A DNA stretch of 64,000 bases, taken from Ovis canadensis. Taxonomy: Eukaryota > Chordata > Mammalia > Artiodactyla > Bovidae. The notes beneath the pieces are model-generated. The model did not search any database and was not told the origin of the DNA. It saw only the letters and a program-made list of their open reading frames with translations. The stretch covers positions 35,876,501 through 35,940,500 of the forward strand of contig NC_091255.1 of assembly GCF_042477335.2 (NCBI RefSeq). Direction: 5' to 3'. This document shows positions 1 through 20,669 of this stretch, one piece after another (the stretch's first letter is position 1; each line of letters begins with the position of its first letter). The position numbers and the translations under genes are program-made.

Positions 1-198
1 CCATCAAAAGGAGAATGGATAAGCAATCAATGGTTTATTTATTCAGTGGAATATACTAAAATATAAAGAAACAAAGTATTGATACGCTGATACATGCAAT
101 AAAATGGGTGAATTTCACAGACGGAAAGAAGCCCGACACAAAGGAGCACACACTGTATGATTCCATTTATAAGTTCTCCAACAGGCAAAATAAATCCA
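1..198 (+). mobile_element. L1 LINE 3' end fragment (old)
   Basis: The sequence follows the familiar end of mammalian L1 in sense orientation: a 'ccatcaa.aggagaatggataa' start, 'gatacatgcaa.aa.atgg.tgaat', then 'gaaagaagcc.gacacaaaggag' and 'ctgtatgattccattta'. It is diverged and truncated, and lies in what would be TP53 intron 1. The left end is cut by the window. Confidence 0.7.
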
Positions 199-1598
199 CG
201 GTAACACAAATCAAAGGCGGTGGCTGTAAATGCTACTCCTAACACAGAAAAAAGCACGTAAGTACCGCGCAGTGTCATGTTCGTAGCAGGTGCGTGGTAG
301 GTGACCGCGCCCTAAATAATGAAGATGCCGGGAAAATTGGTACGGGCAGAAATCCTAGGCCCGGTCCGCCGCCTCCCGCGGGCAGAACCAGTCGAGACCG
401 AAAGACAGCTTCGAAGACCTCGGCCCCGCCCCCTCCAAGCCCCGCCCCTTCCGCTTCACGACGTTCACTCTGCGTCTGAGAAAGGAATGGTTCAGCCCAA
501 AGCTAGATACAGAAGTTGTTTCTCCGCCGCAGAAAACGACCCATCGTTAGTCTTCTATCGTTTAATTCTCAAATGTATCCATTCTCGAAATACCCAGGGT
601 CTGCCCTCTGACACTAAAAAAACAAAAACAAAAAAACCCCAAACCGTCCACGCAATGGTAGCGTCCCCCTGGGTAGCGGTCGATCGGGATGGAGCACACC
701 ATTCAAAGAGGGGGAGGGATTGAGGTTTGCATCAAAAATACCTCTTCCTTTCCAAAAGCGGTAGCTAACCAGGCTAGGAGGGGGGAGGGAAAAAGTAGAG
801 GGGTTAGCAGCCTCCTTTCACAAGTAATGAGGACCAGTATAAAAGACCTTTTCTCTTTCTACTTCCCTCACGTCGGGTGAATAGTGGGCTGCTCCGAAAA
901 AAAGAAACCGGAAATGCTCCGGCAGTGGTAGAAATGTAAATGTAGAGCCAAACAATAACAGGGCCTCTGAGGCCGGGCTAGTTCTGCAGGGCTTCGCGGG
1001 CAAAACTCTGGTTTAGCAAGCGCCCCCTTCCACGACTGACAGCCTTTAACCGGATTTTCTCCATCTAGCGGAGCTGAGAGCCAGTGGGAAAGATTACTCC
1101 AGGAAGGACAAAGGTCCGGAAGTTATGGGACCTTAGCAGCTTGGACTTTCCGGATCACCCAGAACCACTTCGGAACGGAGCCCGAGGTTCCACTGGGATG
1201 CTGCACGTTCTAAAATCCTGAGCCATGAATCCCCGAAGTTTCGAGATCCGAAAGTCGACCCTGATGCTTTGTGCATCTTATTTCACACACCCTGGGATGG
1301 AGTTATTGGTGGTGGGGAAGAACCCCTTAGGCCGGCTCAAGGTTCCCCAAAGCCCCACTCCCCAGCCCAAGTGTTCACCTTCGAGTTCGGCTGGTCTTAA
1401 CATCCCAATCATCTACACTCGGGCCTCCTAACATTGCATTCCTGTTGGTGCCGCTAGCCAAGACCCCCGCCCTCCCTGCCGCTAATCGTTAACCCCCCAG
1501 TTACCGCCCCCCAGCCCTTTATCCCCCCGAACTGAAAATACAAGGAGCCAAGAGCCCGTGACTCATAGAGGACTCATCAGTCTCAGTCAAGAGCTTAC
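199..1598 (-). other. TP53: TP53 intron 1, 5' part, with CpG-rich block
   Basis: Read on the minus strand, this lies directly downstream of the TP53 exon 1 donor. From memory, long stretches resemble the start of human TP53 intron 1: the 'ggccggctcaaggttccccaaagc' area near 1331, the block around 1020-1130 with a GGAAG ETS core near 1116, and the 'gcttcacgacgttcactctgcg' block at about 451-475 next to GC boxes. A CpG-rich patch covers about 330-475. I see no coding sequence. A secondary promoter in human TP53 intron 1 has been described; whether this block is that element is inference. Confidence 0.6.
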
Positions 1599-1772
1599 CC
1601 GAAGCTCAGGGGAGGGTGTCACCGTCCTGGGATGCACGCTCCGAGGTCGGACGCTAGATGACCCCGGAGACCAGCGGCCACTGCGGCCAGGATGGTGGCT
1701 CTGGACTTTTGAAGAGCTCAAAACTTTTAGCGCCAGTCCGGAGCACGTGGGAGGGGAAAATCCCAATCCCAG
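1599..1772 (-). other. TP53: TP53 exon 1 (non-coding, 5'UTR)
   Basis: The reverse complement reads as TP53 exon 1. It begins near a GGATTGGGATTTTCCCC segment, passes CCCACGTGCTC and GGCGCTAAAAGTTTTGAGCT, and ends before a consensus donor (GTAAGC, minus strand 1598-1593). I recognise it from its near identity to the remembered human first exon. This exon is untranslated, and the p53 start codon is in exon 2, beyond the left edge, so no p53 protein sequence lies in the window. The gene encodes the p53 transcription factor. Its first exon lies head-to-head with WRAP53, whose alternative exon 1-alpha overlaps it in human. The exact start site here is an estimate. Confidence 0.85.
1744..1764 (-). 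promoter_or_regulatory. TP53: TP53 E-box and kappaB-like site
   Basis: CACGTG, a perfect E-box, sits at 1744-1749. An NF-kappaB-like GGGGAAAATCCC sits at 1753-1764, both at the TP53 start region. Both elements are established parts of the mammalian TP53 basal promoter, bound by USF/Myc-type bHLH factors and NF-kappaB. From memory the human E-box is CATGTG, so this copy is closer to the palindromic consensus. Confidence 0.65.
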
Positions 1773-1829
1773 CAACCCTCGCGAGGCTCCTGGCACAAAG
1801 CTGGATAGTCGCCATGACAAGTAAGGGCA

Positions 1830-2217
1830 AGCAATTCCCCTGCGGGCGGAGGCGAGGGGAAAGGAGAGTAGGAGAGGAGAGTGCGGGGAAAGTCAGGATT
1901 CTCGCCATATTGGTAGTGTAGCTAGTGACCGTTTGGATAGGGGAAGTTCGACAAGCGAAAACCATAACGGCCGAATTGGTGGAAACCATTTTGGAAGATT
2001 TCTGCCATTGTTTCATATATGGTGAAAGGAAGAAAGCCTTTGCACTTGCATTCTCTGACTGGAACACTCCTCTCCTAGATAGCTGGATAGTTTTTACGCA
2101 TCAACTAAACTGTCAACTTTTAGAAAGGCCTTCCATAATGTCCCTATCTAACGTATACCTCCATATGCGCTATATTACACCATCTTAATTATTTTCACAC
2201 CCCTATCACTTTCTGAC
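1830..2217. promoter_or_regulatory. Divergent TP53/WRAP53 promoter interval
   Basis: This unique sequence lies upstream of TP53 exon 1 and is bounded on the right by the Bov-A2 SINE. It contains a purine-rich tract at about 1846-1895 and a 'cgccatattgg' patch near 1903 that resembles a YY1 (GCCAT) or CArG-like element. The assignment as bidirectional promoter rests on the arrangement of the two genes. Confidence 0.5.
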
Positions 2218-2491
2218 CGAGAAGGCAATGGCACCCCACTCCAGTACTCTTTCCTGGAAAATCCCATGGATGGAGGAGCCTGGTAGGCTGCAGTCCATGG
2301 GGTCGCTAAGAATCGAACACGACTGAGCGACTTCCCTTTCACTTTTCATTTTCATGCATTGGAGAAGGAAATGGCAACCCATTCCAGTGTTCTTGCCCGG
2401 AGAATCCCGGGGACGGGGGAGCCTGGTGGGCTTCCGTCTATGGGGTCGCACAGAGTCGGACACGACTGAAGCGATTTAGCAGCAGCAGCAT
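2218..2491 (+). mobile_element. Bov-A2 SINE
   Basis: Two tandem Bov-A monomers are visible ('gagaaggcaatggcacccc...' and 'ggagaaggaaatggcaaccc...'), each ending in 'gtcg...gag/cggacacgactga.gcga'. An AGC repeat tail follows (2480-2490). Flanks share 'ctttctgaac', consistent with a short target-site duplication. It sits between the TP53 start and the WRAP53 promoter. Confidence 0.95.
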
Positions 2492-2539
2492 CTCTTTCTG
2501 AACTGATTTGTTCCTTGCCTTCAATACATAGCAACCTAA

Positions 2540-2658
2540 GACTTAGAAGGGCAGAGACCTTGTCTACAATCTTATTGATTGTTGTTTCCCAGTACCTATT
2601 ACAGTACTGGGTAGCAAGTAAGAGTTCAATAATAAATATTTATTGAATGAATGAAAAG
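2540..2658 (+). repeat. L2/MIR-type ancient repeat
   Basis: It carries the 'gggcagagaccttgtct...cagtaccta.tacagtactgg...caataaatatttattgaatgaatga' pattern of a LINE2 3' end in sense orientation. Confidence 0.6.
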
Positions 2659-2721
2659 AGACTGAGGTCTGAAAAATTTAGCTAATAAGATGCAAAACCT
2701 GTAACATCTAATACAGCGCTG

Positions 2722-2735
2722 GCGCCCTCTGCCGG
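2722..2735 (-). promoter_or_regulatory. CTCF-like motif
   Basis: GCGCCCTCTGCCGG matches the reverse form of the CTCF core with one mismatch. It is positioned at the left edge of the WRAP53 promoter. Confidence 0.35.
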
Positions 2736-2814
2736 TTGGAAAGGAGAGTAGGTGCTTTAAGAACGATCGCCGAAGACCGCAGGGGGAGCTCAAGCACTTC
2801 CCGTCGAGGAGGAA

Positions 2815-3207
2815 GCTTTCGGACTACAGCTCCCAGCAGCCACTTCAAACTTCCCAGGGCCCCAGGGCTTGACGGGAACCCTTGACCTGTTACATTCCTA
2901 CCCCTCCCCTCCCTTGGGTTGCGCGCGAAGTCTGATCAGGGATGCGGATGTCCAATGGAAAGGTGGACCCAAATCTCGCGAGAACTGGTGGCACGTAGCT
3001 ACCGACTAGGCTTAGGAACGCTGTTTATTCTCTGGGCCTTGTGCCCCCTCCAGGGAGGAGGAATACACTGGAGCATTTTTCCGGTTCTGCATCCCAATCC
3101 CTGCGAACTTTGAAGCGGTCTCGGCTGCTCCGCGGGCCCGGCCCCTGGTAGTCGACGGGAAGAGGGCTGCCTGGCCGCGGCTGATGTCTGCCGCGCTTCC
3201 TCTGCAG
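2815..3207 (+). promoter_or_regulatory. WRAP53: WRAP53 proximal promoter and 5'UTR region
   Basis: The region is CpG rich and TATA-less. It contains a ZNF143/THAP11-type element ACTACAGCTCCCAGCAGCC (2823-2841), a CCAAT box (2952-2956) and a perfect TCTCGCGAGA palindrome (2974-2983). All are classic elements of housekeeping promoters. A pyrimidine-rich acceptor ending in 'ctctgcag' closes at 3207, one base before the WRAP53 ATG, so at least one untranslated exon must lie within or upstream of this stretch. Its boundaries cannot be read with confidence. Confidence 0.65.
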
Positions 3208-3208
3208 T

Positions 3209-14659
<11,451 letters not shown>

Positions 14660-14884
14660 AAAGATTTTATATGATACTAAGTCTTTGTGTCTCTTTGGGG
14701 AGGCAGATGATGGAGATGAGGCAGGGAGGGGTACCAGTGGGCTCCGGAGTCCAGCAGCGGGGACTGGCATAATATTCCTGAAACCAGGGTTGAGAGGTGG
14801 GACTAGGCGGGAACCAATGGGGCTGCGAAGCTTGGTGTGAAGTCAAGCCAGTGGGGGGTGGGGCCTCATGCCATTGACTGGCGG

Positions 14885-14897
14885 GTTGCTAGGCAAC
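14885..14897. promoter_or_regulatory. RFX X-box-like site
   Basis: GTTGCTAGGCAAC is an inverted-repeat X-box resembling known RFX sites. It lies about 230 bp past the WRAP53 stop. Confidence 0.5.
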
Positions 14898-15764
14898 TTG
14901 GTAAACTGAAGAGGGGAAACCTGTTTGAAATCTCACTCCCAAGGTGGGGGCGGCAGGGGTCAGGGTGAGTGTGGCTGAGCAGGAGTGGCAGGAGCTGTGT
15001 GTCAGACTGTTGGGTGTGACTGTGTTAGACTGTGCAGACGGTGAACAGACGAGTCACCCGCTCTCTCCCGCTCGTCACTATTTACCATCATTCGGCAGCA
15101 GAGGGACCGTTAGTCAGCTCTGGGGGAAGGAGAGCCAGAGGACCGCCTCCCCTCCCCTGGACTCCCCGAGAGGCAGGTGACTGAGTAGCCGGAGTCAAGG
15201 GCACACATGAAGGAGTAAAGGTGCCGAAAACCACAGACGTCACATTCTGTATTCCCGTTTGACGCAGGGCAAGGGCGAGTCTTTCAGCAGCTGTCACTCG
15301 TCTGGTTTCTCCATTTATCTGCTCTGTCTTTGGTTGGGGTGGTGGTTGTTATTTCAAGCAGTGGCTCCCCGCTTCCCCTCCACACACACCTTACCAGACA
15401 CCGAGAAGGGGTCTCTGAAGAGAGACTGTCAGCAGAGGGTTTGATTGTGGACTCCCAGTCTGAGGGGAGAACGGGACGCCTGTGACGACTGGAGAGGAGT
15501 GAGGAATGTCACCTCTGCCCAGAGGTGCTGAAAGCCGGGTCTCTTACACCCAAAAAGGCAAAGCCTCCTCCCCCCAGGATAATTGGAAACAGCCCTTCCG
15601 GCTGAACGCGGGTTTGGGGTTGTAGGTTTTGCCTTTCCTCTCCAGACCCGTTTCTCCCCACAACCATCTAGGAAGGGCCCGCGTTTCCCCCCTAATCTCT
15701 TGCCTTTCATCAACGCCCAGGTAGCAGTAATGGGTCGGGGAGACTGTGACAAGGGACCCCGGGA

Positions 15765-15890
15765 CTGGGAGTTCGGCAGCCTGGGTTTGGTTTCAGCTTC
15801 ATCCCAGATTCTCGGTGTGACCTTGGGCAAGTCACAGGGCCTCCCCGAGCCTCAGTTTCTTCATCACTGCAATGGGGATCCTTCAGCTCT
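15765..15890 (+). repeat. MIR SINE
   Basis: 'gtgaccttgggcaagtcacagggcctcc.cgagcctcagtttcttcatc.ctgcaatgggga' is the MIR core in sense orientation. Confidence 0.85.
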
Positions 15891-16099
15891 GCCCCTCCCA
15901 CCTCACACAGGTAGTCTAGACGAACCACTCTGCTCGCTCCCGTAAAGTGCGGAGCCTTCAAGGTTATTATTATGCTCTCCAGACCTCCCAAGAGCAGCGG
16001 CGATGTTTTGGGATGGGGGAGGAGGAGGCTGCGGGAGGGAAAGGGGCTGGGTTCCTCGGGATGTAGAGGGCGAGAGAGCCTTTCTGGATTTGAGAGAGC

Positions 16100-16788
16100 G
16101 GAAGATTCCAGCCGTCCGGTCAATCCCAGGGCAGGAGGGGAGGTGGGCAGAAACTAAGCCAGAGGCCGAGAGTGGCAGAGAAAAAGGGGGCGTGAGAGAC
16201 CGCGCAGGGGAGCAAGGCGGGGCGCAGGGTGAGACAGCTGGGCGGGCGGGAGGTGCGCGAGGTGAGGGGGGTGGGGGACGTGGGCTGCGATCCTGCCGCC
16301 CGCTCCGACTCGGGCTCCAGCTCCGGTTTTTCCCTCCGCCATCCTTTCCCCCTCCCCGCCTCTCCTTTAACTCCCCCCTCCTGGGCTCGGGACTGGTTTC
16401 CTCCCTTAGCCCGCTGCCCTCAATCCCAGCGAGGCTGGGGCTCCGGCTCGGCGCCCCATTCCCGCTCCCTCCCCTGGCGCCCCATGCCGCCCCCGCCCGG
16501 CCCCCGGCTCCCCCAGTCCCCTACTTAGGCCCGCTCGCCGATCCCGGGGTGCCGGCGCGTGGGCCGGGGGCATAGGGCGCCTGCAGACCGCCCCTGGAAG
16601 GGCTCCTGTGGGCTGAGCGCTCCGGAGCGGGGTCACAGGCGGAGCAGGAAGCGGGTCCGCGTGGGAGCTGGGGGCATCGGCCACCCGGGCGGCAGGGCAG
16701 AATAGCCCGGGCGGCCAAGGCAGTCACCCCCCGGGGGTGAGCGACTTTGGGGGAGTTGGTGCCCCGCCCCCCGGGCCTTGGCGGGGTC
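16100..16788 (+). promoter_or_regulatory. EFNB3: EFNB3 CpG island, promoter and 5'UTR
   Basis: Very GC rich with frequent CpG, GC boxes (gggcggg at about 16240) and a pyrimidine-rich stretch (16325-16410). There is no TATA box. It runs straight into the EFNB3 start codon at 16789. The start site cannot be placed exactly. Confidence 0.7.
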
Positions 16789-16910
16789 ATGGGGGCCCCC
16801 CATTCTGGGCCGGGGGGCGTGCGAGTCGGGGCTCTGCTGCTGCTCGGGGTTTTGGGGCTGGTGTCTGGGCTCAGCCTGGAGCCTGTCTACTGGAATTCGG
16901 CAAACAAGAG
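16789..16910 (+). CDS. EFNB3: EFNB3 coding exon 1 (residues 1-40)
   Basis: ATGGGGGCCCCC start, donor GTGAGC after AACAAGAG. It encodes the signal peptide and [13 protein letters not shown]. Confidence 0.97.
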
Positions 16911-19900
16911 GTGAGCGGCGCCGGGCTGGGGAGACCCCACACCTCCTGGGCAGGAAGCTTGGAAGCTTTGGGGACTTTGAGGGGCTGGGTTCTCTGAGCT
17001 GGGAGGAGGCTGGAGGAAGGGTGCTGGTGTGTGCATGTGAGCTGATGGGTAACCAGACAGAGGTGATCTTGGGAGCCAGATTCGCGAGTGGCACACAGAG
17101 CTGGATGTGGGTGGTGATAGCCATGTGTCAAGAGTTTGAGAGACCCCCAAGGGGCAAGGATTTGGAAGTTCCTGGGTAACCCGGGGGGCCGGGGAGCGGT
17201 TATTTGGGTTTGTGGGAGACTTGAGTGGTGTCAGGGGCTGGGCTTAGAGGGAGCCTGGTTAATGTCAGCTCTCAGGAGAGCAGCTGAGTAGGTTCTGCTG
17301 AGGCGCTGAGAGGAAAGGGGGGTGCCTCCTTCCCCAGAAGGGACTCAGTGGTGGAGATGCGAGGGGAGGGGCTCAGGTTGGGGTTTCAGGGACAACTCGC
17401 CCATGCCTGTTTGACTCTTCTTCACTCATCCGTCTCCCCACTCATGCCCACAGAGGGTCAGTGAGCCCCTGGTGGAACAATCTCCCAAGCAGAAGATTTT
17501 ACTCCCTTCCTGGCTTGGGGATTTCTCACTGGAAGAAGTCTGGAGCCCCTTAAAGCCCCCATGTTCTCTCTTACATCTGGAGTCTTAGGGACTTGGTTGC
17601 CCCTTCCCCCATCTCTGCTGCAACCTCTTCCATCAGACCTCTGTCCCATGGCATACTTCCTTTGCTCTGAAGAAAGGCCAGGGGTCAGATGAAACTTCAA
17701 GCCACACAGAGTAGGACAGAACCCTTGGGAGGTCCTCCAGATCCCTTGACTCCATGCAGATCCCATTCCCCATGAACAAAAGAATTCTTGGTCTTGAAAA
17801 CTTCCTACTTACCTGGGGAGGCTGTATGAGGCCGTGGGAAGAGGTCATGCTTTGGAGCTCAAAACCTTCTAAGTCTTAATCCTAGCACTGTGGCTTTGGC
17901 CGTGTGGCCTTGGGCAAGTCACTTAACCTTTCCAAGTTTGTATCCTCAGTCCTTACAGCCTTTATGAAGATTAGAGGTAAGGTATTTGAACACATTATAA
18001 GCTCATTGAAGAAGAACAAGGGTCATTGTTCTTTGGCCTCTGTCACATTTCCCTGGCCTGGCCACCTCCCTCCCCTTTCTCTTGGGGTCTAATCTCAAAT
18101 ATCTTTTCCTCTCTCAGTCTCCTACCCATCAGCTCCCACATGCAGCTGAAATATCAACTGCAGTGTGAGGATATGTTAGGCTTATTCTGATAGAGTTGAG
18201 AAAAGGGAGTTAGAGTGTTCTGGGGGCTCTTTGGGATGTTGGATGGGAGGGAGTCTGGGAAGATACCAGCAGCAGTCCCCTGTGACCAAGTTCAGAGACC
18301 CTCTCTGCCGTTCATGCACAGGGAGGGGCCGCAGTTGTTGGCAGGTTAGGCTAGTGGCCACTGGGGCCAAGGGAGACATGGGCTTGTGTCAACTGTGGGT
18401 AGAATAGTCAGCTCTTTCCATTCCAAAGCAATAGGTCACTTTCCCTAGGAAGTGCGGGATCTGGGGGAAGATGGGTGCTGAGCAGGGTAAAGTCTGGGGC
18501 AGCTGGCCCACAGACCCTGGTTCCCGTTAGCCCCATTTAGGGCCATTGCCAGGTTTGCCTCCTGTCACATTGCCTGGCCAACTTGGGTCACTGGATCACC
18601 CTCCACACTCTTCTCCCATCCTGCCCCCTCTGCCCTGAAATCCCTGAAATTCAGTGGTGGCCTGGGGGAGGGGAGGCTCTGCCCCCATCGTTGACTGCCA
18701 TGGAATAGTGAAATCACCTGGGAGGGTGGGCTGTGTGGTTCCAGAGAGGCCAGCTCCTTGGTAACTGGCATCCTGTTGCCATGGCAACAGGACTGGTGAT
18801 GGAGCGAGAGATGGCAGTGTGCATGTGGTGAGGGCGGGCTAAAGAGTGCATTTGGGCACACCAAGGGGCAGGAGACCTCTGAGCTGGGCCTCCTGCTGCT
18901 TCCCCACGTGAGCTTCCAGAGCCCTTAGTGCCCGCGCTGTCAGAACAGACTCCCCACTCAGACAAAGGCTGTCCTGCAGGGGTGAGGGGTGAGAAAGGCA
19001 AAGCTTGGGGACCAGACCTCTGACACCTCTCATCCTTGTTCACCTCACCCTCCTCCCCACAGGTTCCAGGCAGAGGGTGGTTACGTTCTCTACCCTCAGA
19101 TCGGGGACCGGCTAGATCTGCTCTGCCCCCGGGCCCGCCCTCCGGGTCCCCACTCCTCTCCTAATTACGAGTTCTACAAGCTGTACCTGGTAGGGGGTGC
19201 CCAGGGCCGGCGCTGCGAGGCACCCCCTGCCCCAAACCTCCTCCTCACTTGTGACCGGCCAGATCTGGATCTCCGCTTCACCATCAAGTTCCAGGAGTAT
19301 AGCCCTAACCTCTGGGGCCACGAGTTCCGCTCACACCACGATTACTACATAATTGGTACTGCTGGGCAGAGGGCAGGGTCTAGTGGGAAGGTACCCCTGG
19401 GATTGAGGGCAGATAAGGGAAGGGACCCTTGGAGCCACCTCGGATGGTGTTGGGGCCAGGAGTGGAGATGGAATAGGGATAGCTCTGAGTGCCAACTTCT
19501 CCCTCTGGTTCTCTTCCAGCCACGTCGGATGGAACCCGGGAAGGCCTGGAGAGCTTGCAGGGAGGTGTGTGCCTCACCAGAGGCATGAAGGTGCTTCTCC
19601 GAGTGGGACAAAGTAAGCGGGGCTGGGGCACACCTGCTAAGGGCTGGAGGAGGCTGGGGCAGTATCTTCATGGTCAGGGGGCTGCTGTCTCAGCCCCTCT
19701 CTCAGGTCTTCCCCATCTCCAGGTCCCCGAGGAGGGGCTGCCCCCCGAAAACCTGTGTCTGAAATGCCCATGGAAAGAGACCGAGGGGCAGCCCACAGCC
19801 TGGAGCCTGGGAAAGAGAGCACTGCAGGTAGGAACCACGGGTCCAGCCTCCTGCCTTCCCTCGTCCTCTGCTCTCGGACCCTAGCTGCCCTGCCGCCACC

Positions 19901-20669
19901 TTCTCCCTCCCTCTGCAGTTTTGGGGGCAATGATACAGGAAAGAGGAGAAGAGAGGATGGGAGGGTGGGATGGGAATGGAAGCCAAATGAGGAAAAGACT
20001 CAATTAGAACTAATTAGCCAAGTCAGTGCTTCAATCAGCGCTGTCAGAGAAGGGGGGAGGACTGCCTGGCACAGGTTGAAGGGCTGGACACACCTGGATT
20101 CGGAATGGGGCTTGGCGGGGAGGGGAAGGGCTTGGGGTCCCCAAAGGGCCTGAGCACTACTGGGGAAGCCCATGGGAACCCCCAAGGCTGGGTGTCCAGA
20201 TGCCCAGGTGGCTCCTTCAGCCCCTCCCCCTCTTTCCTCCTTCACCCCTTCCCTGCCAGGTGACCCCACCAGCAATGCAACCTCCCGGGGTGCTGAAGGC
20301 CCCCTGCCCCCTCCCAGCATGCCCGCAGTGGCCGGGGCAGCAGGGGGGCTGGCGCTGCTCTTGCTGGGCGTGGCAGGGGCTGGGGGTGCCATGTGTTGGC
20401 GGAGACGGCGGGCCAAGCCTTCGGAGAGTCGCCACCCTGGTCCTGGCTCCTTCGGGAGGGGAGGGTCCCTGGGCCTGGGGGGTGGAGGCGGGATGGGACC
20501 TAGAGAGACTGAGCCTGGGGAGCTAGGCATAGCTCTGCGGGGTGGTGGGGCTGCAGACCCCCCCTTCTGTCCCCACTATGAGAAGGTGAGTGGTGACTAT
20601 GGGCATCCTGTGTACATCGTGCAGGATGGGCCCCCCCAGAGTCCCCCAAACATCTACTACAAGGTATGA
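16789..20669 (+). CDS. EFNB3: EFNB3, ephrin-B3 (5 coding exons)
   Basis: Transmembrane ligand for Eph receptors (chiefly EphB and EphA4 by established knowledge), acting at cell contacts in axon guidance and midline repulsion. The joined exons give 1023 nt: 340 aa plus stop, equal to the human length. Residues 1-27 form a signal peptide (hydrophobic [12 protein letters not shown], likely cut before LSLEP). The ephrin receptor-binding domain spans about 30-167 with four cysteines at 62, 92, 104 and 156. A linker has an N-glycosylation motif at N210. A membrane helix (about 227-250) is followed by an RRRR stop-transfer and a Gly-rich tail. The end is conserved, with several tyrosines and a C-terminal YYKV PDZ ligand. 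The start is supported by the human-like MG-PHSGPGG beginning. No lesion is seen. Confidence 0.98.
17850..18010 (+). repeat. MIR SINE
   Basis: 'ctttggagctcaaa...ggccttgggcaagtcacttaacctttccaagtttg.atcctca' is the MIR core in sense orientation. Confidence 0.85.
18771..18792. promoter_or_regulatory. EFNB3: Perfect 22-bp palindrome with RFX X-box
   Basis: The centre GTTGCCATGGCAAC (18775-18788) is an ideal RFX-family site. Self-complementarity extends four bases on each side. It lies 270 bp upstream of EFNB3 exon 2. Confidence 0.6.
19063..19355 (+). CDS. EFNB3: EFNB3 coding exon 2 (residues 41-138)
   Basis: Acceptor ccccacag, donor GTACTG. It carries most of the receptor-binding domain, with C62, C92 and C104, the [11 protein letters not shown] strand and HDYYII. 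Confidence 0.97.
19520..19612 (+). CDS. EFNB3: EFNB3 coding exon 3 (residues 139-169)
   Basis: Acceptor tcttccag, donor GTAAGC. It encodes [20 protein letters not shown] and onward to LLRVGQ, including C156. Confidence 0.96.
19723..19827 (+). CDS. EFNB3: EFNB3 coding exon 4 (residues 170-204)
   Basis: Acceptor catctccag, donor GTAGGA. It encodes the juxtamembrane linker ([20 protein letters not shown] and onward). Confidence 0.95.
20260..20669 (+). CDS. EFNB3: EFNB3 coding exon 5 and stop (residues 205-340)
   Basis: Acceptor ccctgccag. It encodes the glycosylation motif, the transmembrane helix, RRRR, the Gly-rich tail, [20 protein letters not shown] and the terminal YYKV before TGA. Confidence 0.97.

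Larger units (their letters stand above)
14660..16100. other. WRAP53-EFNB3 intergenic sequence
   Basis: Mostly unique and GC rich. It contains an RFX-like site (14885-14897) and a MIR (about 15765-15890). I see no exon, and the ORFs here are not supported. Confidence 0.6.
16911..19062 (+). other. EFNB3: EFNB3 intron 1 (2.15 kb)
   Basis: Donor GTGAGC, acceptor ctccccacag. Mostly unique. It contains a MIR (about 17850-18010) and a 22-bp perfect palindrome with an RFX site (18771-18792). No exon seen. Confidence 0.9.

Noticed and set aside
16003-16575. 190-codon open frame in the EFNB3 CpG island
   Set aside because: Stop codons are scarce in GC-rich DNA; composition is Gly/Arg/Pro repeat-like and it ends before EFNB3.
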